64,000 nt of DNA from Dipetalonema caudispina (Eukaryota; Nematoda; Chromadorea; Rhabditida; Onchocercidae). Below are positions 54,875 to 64,000 of this stretch, piece after piece. The DNA is taken from contig JABVXV010000058.1 of the NCBI GenBank assembly GCA_013365325.1, positions 124,001 through 188,000 on the forward strand, given 5' to 3'. Each line of letters starts with the position of its first letter. Position 1 is the first letter of the stretch. Made by a program: the position numbers and the translations under genes. The notes beneath the pieces were generated by a model. It did not search any database. It was not told where the DNA came from and saw only the letters and a list, made by a program, of their open reading frames with translations.

Positions 54875-57840
54875 GTAAGTTGTAATATTTTATTGGAAAT
54901 TATGGGAATTTTCCATGCAATAGTCGAAAAATGCTTTAAATCATTCAAAAATATTTGTTTACAGCTTCTTAATGTTTTTCTCCACAAAAGTATTAATAAA
55001 ACTAAAAATAGCAAGGAATGTTCACCATTGACGTTAATCTTAAGTTTTGATGCTCTTGCCAAAAATTAGCGGTAAGTCCAATATGAAACAAATTTTATTA
55101 CCCCAAATTCATTTCATTCCTTTATTGTCGTGTTCTGAATCTTGTAGAAAGTAGGTTATCGTTCTTTTCATAACTTATTTTAAGTTGAAAATTACTGAGT
55201 TCAGAAATTGAAAAGCTAATGAAAATAAAGGAATCATGGGATCAACTGAACTTGAGGTCAAGAAAAATTATTGAACAAGAATTATTTTTGTATCACGTTG
55301 TCCGATATTTCAATAATTTATGATTTGCATTGAATTACTACACAGCAGTATTTATTTCATATAAGCCTAGTTTCATTTGACCTACCATCTATACCGTGCA
55401 AGTAATTTCTGGTAATTATTTAAATTCAGATTATTTTTCCAATTGATCTGTGGACATTTAGCATGTCCATTAATTTATTCAAAATAATCTGCTCGTGACT
55501 TTGCTAATATGACATCTCTATGGTGCTTTTTCTAATTTGTTGAAATATTCAATTTTGAAGCGTCTTTTACTTCAGAATGATCTAAATTTGAATGGCCATT
55601 TATAAATTATAGCTGTAGAGATATACATATCGTAAATGTATTGAAACAAGAATAATAATAGTAATAGTAAAAGTAGTACAGGTAGGCAGTAGTGGAAATT
55701 ATTAGGAAAGTTGGTGGCAGAATTTAAAATGCTGACATGATATCATAAATGTATAGCGGATTATTATTTTCAAAAGAGTTGCAAAATACATATGCAAAAC
55801 GCGAAACAATAGAATCTATAATCTGATTATCATAAATTTCATTTGCCAGTTACAACCAGTAATGATATTTTGTTATATTATAATTGCTCGTACTCTTTGC
55901 ATAGTAGTAGTAATAAAATATGTAATAATTACAACTATTAGGGATTGGATCATACTATTAGGTATTGATGTACAAGTAGTTCCAAAAAATTCTCTTCAAA
56001 ATATTTGAAAGATCGTTTATTCCCAATAATAAGAATTTATTAATATTTAATAGATGCACTATGTATAATAATAATAGTTAAATATTATTATGTAGTTTTG
56101 ACTGTAAGAGTAATAAAGTTAACTTGCGTTTAACTTAAGAAGCAAACTGTGAAATATCTGTAAATGATCAATAATTTAAACAACATAATCCACAATATTT
56201 TATTCTAAGAACAACAGCATTCATCTGCTCGAATTCTTTAAATATGAATTCGAAGTAGCATTTTGCGCTAAACTCAGGCAAAAGAAAGTGGTTTTTTTTT
56301 TTTTTTTTTTTCAATGATTTGAGACTTCGAAAATTTCATATTAAGGAAAATTTGAGTAAATTAAGTGAACGAAGAAGGGTTATTTACTTGGATGTTATAG
56401 TCGTAGTTTGTTGTTTTTGCAGCGCATCATTTTTTATATGAATTGATACGATTCTGTGCATGCTCATATATTATGTGAAAACTTGCTTTTCACATAGAAA
56501 CATACAACCATATACATCTGAGAAATGCTTTGAAAAAAAAAAAATTTGTATTTCGTTTCGAATAAGACATTATGCTTTCAGTTTTATACGTCTATCTCTT
56601 ACCCCTGGAATTGTAACAAAATCTTTTGATTCCTAATAATATGAATGCTTTTTGTTAGCTAATTATTATTCCTTCGCTGATTATTATCGGTTATTTATTC
56701 TACGTAATACTTCAGCGCTTCGAAATTTAATTATTATTTTTATTGTTACTGTTACTATCGTTACATTATTGTTACATTTAATATAAATGCAGGCAAAACT
56801 TCACTAAAATGAAAAATTAAATGTAGTAAAAAGTGTGAAACAAAGTTCATATTGAAAGTGACGAGAAAAGAAAAATAGTTAAGACATTTTGCATCAGCAG
56901 TATTTATAGATCAATTTCTAAAGTTCGTAAATTATTGAAAAAACCTAAACTTTTTCTTCTAATTAAAAACATCTGACAAAGTTCCTTAAAATTTTATGGA
57001 AACTAGCAAGAAGAATCCTAAAATATTTAATTTCTTCTCTACTCTATAACATATCTTAAATATTATATATATTAACCAGATCTTTAAGTGGCATAATTTT
57101 CCATTAAGCATATTTTTTGTCTAAAACCAGATTTCACTAAATTGAGAGTAAATTAACTATTCCTTTCTTAAAGAACCTTCGTACACGATACCAGTATTCA
57201 AGGAAAATTTATGGCATTGATCTATGCATCTGTGCGCTTATGTGTTTGTTCTAATACATATAGCCAAATCTTTAATTCTTCAAGTTTTAAATGTTGTGAT
57301 GATTTACTTACTTATTTCTCATCTTCTGTCTGATTATACTTGGTATTTTATATCGGATTGAAAATTTGGATAGCATGCCAAAAAATAGCGTGTCTTTTGA
57401 GAAACATCAGATAACTACAGATGATTAAACCACACTGTTGAAATTTCATCATCATCTCCATATGAATTTGCTTGCTTGTTAAAATGTGTTCTGTAACGCA
57501 TTTTAGCGGTTATTGGATGCCCGGTTGCTAGCAGCAAAAGGATCAGTCTTTAAAACATTATGGAAATTAACCACATCAGCTTTACACGTCGCTTCTGTTG
57601 TTGTCATTTGTTCAAAGTTATAAAGGGTTACTTATCGCATGCTGTAAACCAATATACTTCGAATACTGTTGAAATAATGGGTGTTTCTGCTGTATAATCT
57701 GTAAATTTTGAAGCATACAAATGTAGGAGTGCTATGACACGACAGCATATTGTAGTTTGGGTCATATTTTTGTTCAATCGTGTAATGATGTATTCGGCTC
57801 GGTATAGTGGGAAAAGCCTGAAATTAGAAGAATGCCATAA

Positions 57841-57880
57841 ATTACCACATTTATGATCATAATGCGATAAATGTGGTAAT
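57841..57880. repeat. 13-bp inverted repeat, 14-nt loop
   Basis: ATTACCACATTTA at 57841-57853 is exactly inverted at 57868-57880. The stem is too short and the loop too open to resemble a microRNA precursor; most likely a minor hairpin. Confidence 0.75.
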
Positions 57881-60800
57881 AATAATGATCTTCTTCCCTT
57901 GTGATAAGGTGACAATATTTATTGGTCGGTAAGTTATCTAAAATTCAAAACAAATCCAAACTAAGCTGCAGCATGTTTAGAGTCACTTTCTATTTGTTTA
58001 GCTTAGTATCTCGAAACAGTTGCTTATTTCCAAAATTTCCAAACTGATACGGATAGTATTTATTTATATATGTCGTACCTCTGATTGCTAAAGATTTTGG
58101 TAATAAGCTTGCCAAGAGAGAGTTTAGCTCCCTTCTAAACTGTGTAATATAACGTAACTAGGGTATTAGGCTGAAAGGGTTGGAAATGGGTGAAGATATA
58201 TCTGCAATCTTGCTTCACTGCAAAAATTTTAAAGTTATTATTGAGGGCGAACGGCAAGTTATAGTTTCTCGGTCTAAGAAAATTATAACTGCAACATACA
58301 TAGGCAGTGTAGAAGGATTTTACACGATTTCAATTTCTAAACTAACTAAAACTCTCGAACTTCTCTACTCAGGTTGCGACCAACCAGCTGCCCTCTCTAA
58401 GAGCTTATTATCTCCTTTAGCTATTTTGCGAGCAAACTAGCTTGAGGGAGAAGAAGAAGGAAATGAAGAGGAACAGAAATGAAGGGAAAAGAAAGAAGTG
58501 AATTTGGTTTTAGAAGTACGCTCCCGAATATATTATCTCACTTTTCACCCATTTTTCCTTTTTCCTCTTCCTACCCCTTGCCAGATGTTACATTCAACAC
58601 CTGTCGCATATAATTTTGTACCTATCCCAACCATCGAGCTTCCAAAAGTTCTTCTCGTTAAATTCAACTAATACATCCTTCACACCACGATCGCTTTGCA
58701 GCCTTTTACGTGTCGATTTAACTTGCTTCTAATTAATTAACCCCGAAATCCTATAAGGTAACAAGACGACAGTAATGTCGTCACTTCTAATATCAATTAT
58801 TCATATCTCAACAAAACATAGAAGATATGTATGAGTTCAATATAATATTTTGGATAACATTATTTTAATATTCATAATGTACCTTCTGCAGATTTTCCGA
58901 AGAGAGTAGGCAATAAAAAAATTATCTTTTCAAAATCAACCGATACATAATCAAAGCATTGCTATTCTTCCTAACTATTCTCCTTAATTCATTGCTTTCA
59001 AAATAACTGTAAGAAATCTACTGATACGACAACAGTGTTGCACACGATAAAGGTTAAACCGAGTTAGCTTACCATTTGTAAAGTTTCTGGAAAGAAAATA
59101 CGATCCCCATGACGGCAGTACGCGGCGATAGAATGTTTATGGAGAAGTTAAGCTTTCTTATCTATCATCATTACTTCCCAGTATTATTCGGCTCATCACA
59201 TACCGCTTAATTTCTCTCTAATAACCAAAAGAGATAAAATTTCGTTTTTTGAAATTTCAGAACCCGAATGGTACCAGTAACATAATAGGTTTGCATTTAA
59301 ATAAACGGTAAAACGAAATACATAATGAAGTTTTGATCTTGGACATAAATTCCCCTCTTACTTTAGCTTTTTATCCTTCCGATTTCGTACCTAACTAACG
59401 AATCTGCTCTTTTCTTCTTCATTCCTCAAAAATTATCATTTTTTTTTTCCTGAAAAAATTGGTGTATTGCTGCGATATTACTAGGAAGGTATAATATTAG
59501 AGAGAGTTATGATCTGCTTCGGCTTTATTCGGTATATTGTTTCAGCTGAATTTACTAATGTACGATTCAACCAGTCACATCGAAAACCCCTTCTTTTCGC
59601 TTTTTTTTGTTGTTATTACCCAAACTTCTATGGGTTTCTAACTTTCAGCAGTACCCTCTGTTGTCAATACCTTCGTTTCTGCCACATCTATTCGTCCTTT
59701 TTATTTCGTAAATTTATCTGTTTACAGTTCTCTTCTGTCTGCTCCATTCCTCTCCTCTTCCCTGTCATCCGAAACTGTATACTCTTCCCACTACTGTGTG
59801 AAATCGGGACGGAGCAGTTTAAACTATCGATAACCTAACTAGCGGGGAATAGGACAGAATGATGACGGTTAGTTTTGCTGGTGTTTAAAGGCAAAGAAAG
59901 CTTTCGGATGATGAGCATGTATGGAATGCTAGCTCTTGAAAGACTTCAATATCTTAATCACCTAAAAATCCATTGATTCCAGTGGCCTAGGCTAATTTAT
60001 GAGGAATGGAAAGTGATAAATTATACCGAATTATCTGTAGTCTTCCCGGATGCCCATCATCTATCGCGATATAGCCGAGGTATTTATTTGATGCTTATTT
60101 GTCTGCAAAGAGGTCACTTTTTAGAATCATTATCACATGACATCTTCTTATCTATCAGTAGCTTAAATATCCGATAGCATCTCACACAGAATCGTTTCCA
60201 ATTCCCATCTGACTCAATACATTATATCATTTCCAAATACTTTCTTTTTTTTTGAGCCATAAAAGAAAGAGAAATGAGATGGAAGAGGTACAGTTGTCAT
60301 TCCACCTTCCACCTAAATTATTATCTTTCATTTACTTTTTTTGAATATTTCCCAATAAGTTAAGTATACATTTTACTGCTCTATTTCAGCTTTTCACACT
60401 TTCATAACAGTTCTAGAATGCTCATTGATTTTCTTTACTTTAACCAATGCATGCATGCATTGCAAGTAGGATGCAGCACATCTTTATTTTGTCAATCTTC
60501 TACATCTCCTTTCTTTTAATTTTTATAAAATCCAAGCAGTATTTTCTTTAATTAAATGCTACATCAATATAGTTAATTCGTTTTGTATCAAAAATACCGG
60601 GGCAGTTTCGGTAGCTAAGTTAAAATGCCCGTGAAAGAAAAGGAAAAGAAGCTAGGAAAGGATGGATAGAGCCATAAAATTGGATGCAAAGATGCTTCTC
60701 GATTTGAATTTTATACGTGTACTACTGACAAAACGAAGTGCTTCTCTTACAACATCCATCATCCCGTTGCATCACTTATTTAATATTCAAGCAACCAAAG

Positions 60801-63800
60801 GAAAAAATTTTTCCATTCCATTTAGGTATCACTTTACTTTTCCCTTTACTATCTGAAGAAGATCCATTGCTTTAATATTTTTATTGCAAATGTTATTTCT
60901 CTTTAATTATTACAATTTTCCTCATTATTTCAAATATATTAAATTAATTTCCTTTTGGATAGGATTATTAAGTTAAACGTTGATATGTATTAGAAAAAAG
61001 AACTTGGCATAATTTACATTCTATATTGCTACAGATGATAAGACAAGGCGAGTAAGTTTAACTTCTGCTTGCCGGAACATCAAAGAGGTTTTTTTTTTTG
61101 TATAAACGCAAAAATAAAATCAATGTTAAGCATGAAACTATCATGTAAGCAAATAGTATTACCAGAAGAATTGTATCTAAATAATTCTCGAAAGTTTAAA
61201 GAATGGTGTTCTACAAAAGAACAATTAGAGAAGATTTTTGCTGAAATTCTTACCTGGATATTACCTTTTCAACAAACTACTTACCGTATCCCACTTCTTT
61301 CTCGCCTTTTTCACTCTTCTATCTATTCAAAATTCTTCTTATTTAATCTTTATATGTTTTGCAAGGAATAATTTCTTACAGATCTTTTTCAAAGGCGGAT
61401 TATGCGATCAAGTTGAGTGTTCAGATATGTAAATACATTATTGATGGTACTCAGCCACAGTAATCCATCTTTAGCAGTAGTCCCTTGATATGTAAAATTT
61501 GTGAAACATTTACTTCTGAAAATTCAGCAATCGACTAATTGTCAATGAAATTAAGAGATCCTTGTTTCCTTCTAGTATTGTCGTTCCGAAATATTTCCTT
61601 TTGCGCTTCAAAAATCTTCACCCTTATTATCATTTCTTCCATTCAACAATTATTAATGTCGTAATCAAATGATATCAGCCAAGTGTTTATTTTTAGTACA
61701 TCTTATTTCATTACCTTAATTTATTACCAATTTGACTTAGGTAAAAACCTTCAGTCCACTATACGTATAAAAAGTTTAGATTTCAATTCCAATTCATTTA
61801 CTTCCGTTAATCTTATTACCACTAGTTTATTATTTCAATTCACTACTATTCCTACAACTTCATATTTTATTTAGTATATAGAAATGATTCCTTAACACAT
61901 TGTGGATGTTAGTCAGCTGTTTAATGGTTCCGAAAGTTGCTTAAATTGCTAATAATTCGAACAGAATAGTTTGTTTGTTGGCCGAAATGCAGTAATTCTA
62001 CCAACTTGCTTAATTCTTTCATCATACGTTTACGAGAGAGATTATCTAATTAGTGCCTCTCCTAAACTACGACAAAGTAATCAAATGAGGTTTGATTAGT
62101 ACAGGATCGAAACCGTTTGCAGTGAGAGTGATACGGTGATATCCTGAATAACCCGGCACTTTACCCCAATAAAAAGCAATCTTTTAATATCAAAATGACA
62201 ATTCATTTGAGACTTTTAACTACGAATATCACTTTTTTTTCGTCCTCGCAATGTACGCATACTTGTCTATTTGTTTCTATCATTCATTTATTTGTTAGTT
62301 CTCAAGTGCATCATAAATGTTTCATATTATTTAAAGCAGTGACCTTTTGATCTGTGTAAATGATCAGTGCTCAGCTTATCTATATGATATGCTTATCGTT
62401 CTACCTTCAAGTTCTATCTTTTTGTTGCCTTCAGAAAAAATCAAAATCAAAATTCAAACAGCTCGTAAATTTAAAAATCAATTCTAATTATGCTTTCAAT
62501 TATTACAATGATTGTTCGCACAATGATAATTTAATAATGAACTGACAGTGGCTATTTGTCGTCATTCAACTGTGGAAATGTTTCCTTCAAGTAGGATTCA
62601 ATGAATCTTTTTCTTCTAGAAAAATCGAGAATGTGTACTATTTTTTCAAAATAAAATTTATTAGTCATTTTTTTACGGTATGTTCTTTGTCATTGCCTTT
62701 TCCAACTCCGTTTAATCTTTTTTATATTAGTTTTGCAAAAAAAAAAAAAAAAAAAGTTAGAGACTAATTGTGATGACATGAGTCATGTTGCAGTAAATCT
62801 TATTAGACTAGCAAGCATTTCTCACTTTTTTCTCGAAGAAATAAATTTTCAATTGCTTTGGGAGTAGTATCAGTGTATGTGTTAATCATAATGCGCCTAT
62901 TTTTCTTCTATTTTCTCCTTATTTCTTTTTTTTTTTCTTTTAATTTAAGCTGTATTGTACACAAAAAAAAAAAAACATTTTTATTGGTCCAATAAGTAAT
63001 GTAACACTGAAAATCATTTTTTATAAAATGATCTCTGATCTTTGAATTATGGATGAGAAGTATTTTAGACAATACTAACAGTGAATTTTTTTATGAATGA
63101 TTTTTGTGCATCAAAAGGATGAAAGTTATATGTAATAAATTCAACATTTTTTGACAATGGAATTAACTTTTCCGTAACTTTTTACTCTCTTCCCTAATTT
63201 GCTTCTTCCTCTGTTTATCTGAAAATAAAGCATAGGTGAAGAGTTGGATACATTACTAATATGACTGCATAAGTAAATATAATATGCAAATTAAAATTCA
63301 ATTTGCAAATTGTTGATTCACAATATACTTCAAAAAGAGATAACAATTGTTACACTATCGTGATATAATATAGGTAGCAATTTTAATTGATGGGCAACTT
63401 ATAGGTAATGAATAAATTAGCAAGTGGTGAAGATGAAGTAAACAAAAAGTAGGTGAAGAAATAAATAAACATGTAAACATTTTGCGCATTTTCTGTCTGC
63501 AAATATCGTTTACAGATGTTGACACCGGAAAGATGTGACAATGATCGTTTTAAGATATTTTCCTCCTTTTTTTTCCTAATTTTTGATTTGCTTTCAGCTA
63601 AGTTTTGCCTCTTTTTTCTCCCCTAAATCCTTGTTAGTGAATGAAATCGGAGGGCAATTGACAAGGGTCGATTGGTACTGCTTCTTTCCTTTCGTATAAA
63701 CGAGGATGGCAGCCAATTTTTGAAGCTTCTAACTGAAGTATTCCCTACTCTGTCAAATTACCGAATATGTTGCTAACGAATATTTCACTACTCTTTCCCT

Positions 63801-64000
63801 AATATTAACTGCTTTAAAAAGTTTGTTGCTAATGTGCAATTACTAACAGATCAGTTTCAGTTGATAACAGTTCCTCATTTGAAATGATTCATTCAAAAAT
63901 TTAATTAACTAATTTTATTCCTTTTATTTATCGATACTTTCAACTGGTAACAAATCAGCCAAAAAGGACCATCATTAAATTCATACTTCATTGCATTTTT

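Larger units (their letters stand above)
47044..64000. other. 17-kb gene-poor region, possibly intronic or regulatory
   Basis: No gene could be assembled on either strand. The DNA is AT-rich with poly-T runs, an AT tract, a GT microsatellite, two hairpins and one isolated first-exon candidate (54835-54874), listed separately. It may be the intron-rich 5' region of a gene outside the window, or intergenic. Confidence 0.5.

Noticed and set aside
58186..58440. Open frame of about 85 codons starting MGEDISAILL
   Set aside because: No splice sites, family motif or neighbouring exon; expected by chance in a window of this size.
59509..59838. 109-codon hydrophobic frame
   Set aside because: Composition follows the local pyrimidine-rich DNA (Phe, Leu, Ser, Cys) and there is no sign of coding structure.
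61122..61371. Frame containing MKLSCKQIVLPEELYLNN
   Set aside because: Looks somewhat protein-like, but no acceptor, donor or partner exon supports it.

Overview
The window is AT-rich nuclear DNA of a nematode, most likely a clade III (filarial-type) worm; the species cannot be named from sequence alone. Evidence: short GT-AG introns ending in TTTTCAG or TTTAG, splice acceptors a few bases before start codons as expected for spliced-leader trans-splicing, a nuclear receptor with the nematode-type P-box, and single-copy animal genes with nematode-like divergence. Gene models below were built by hand: exons were kept only when both splice sites and reading phase agreed along the whole gene. There is no sign of bacterial, viral or transposon coding.

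Layout. Left third (1-13.5 kb): a possible last exon of an upstream gene (103-261), the splicing factor SMNDC1/SPF30 on the minus strand (1172-3751), a head-to-head ciliary transition-zone gene TMEM17 on the plus strand (4749-6303) with a perfect RFX/DAF-19 X-box upstream, then a 12-exon nuclear hormone receptor (7450-11646, first exon not found). Middle (13.5-34 kb): the complete 44-exon prp-8 gene (U5 snRNP Prp8, about 2353 aa), then the complete 16-exon wdr-48 gene (UAF1, deubiquitinase activator, 681 aa). Right half (34-64 kb): gene-poor, AT-rich DNA with microsatellites, palindromes, a few small weakly supported genes, one interesting six-exon gene (43236-45056) with a PB1 domain behind a signal-peptide-like first exon, and isolated candidate first exons with strong donors (46993, 54835) that may belong to a long-intron gene continuing past the window.

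Functional links are loose: SMNDC1 and PRP-8 both act in the spliceosome, TMEM17 in cilia of sensory neurons, WDR-48 in USP12/USP46/USP1 activation. No operon is evident; spacings are about 1 kb or more. The points most worth checking are the AG-to-CG acceptor in the nuclear receptor, the PB1/signal-peptide gene with two open frames over the same three exons, the X-box of TMEM17, the loss of aromatic-cage residues in the SMNDC1 Tudor domain, and a probable GC-AG intron in wdr-48.
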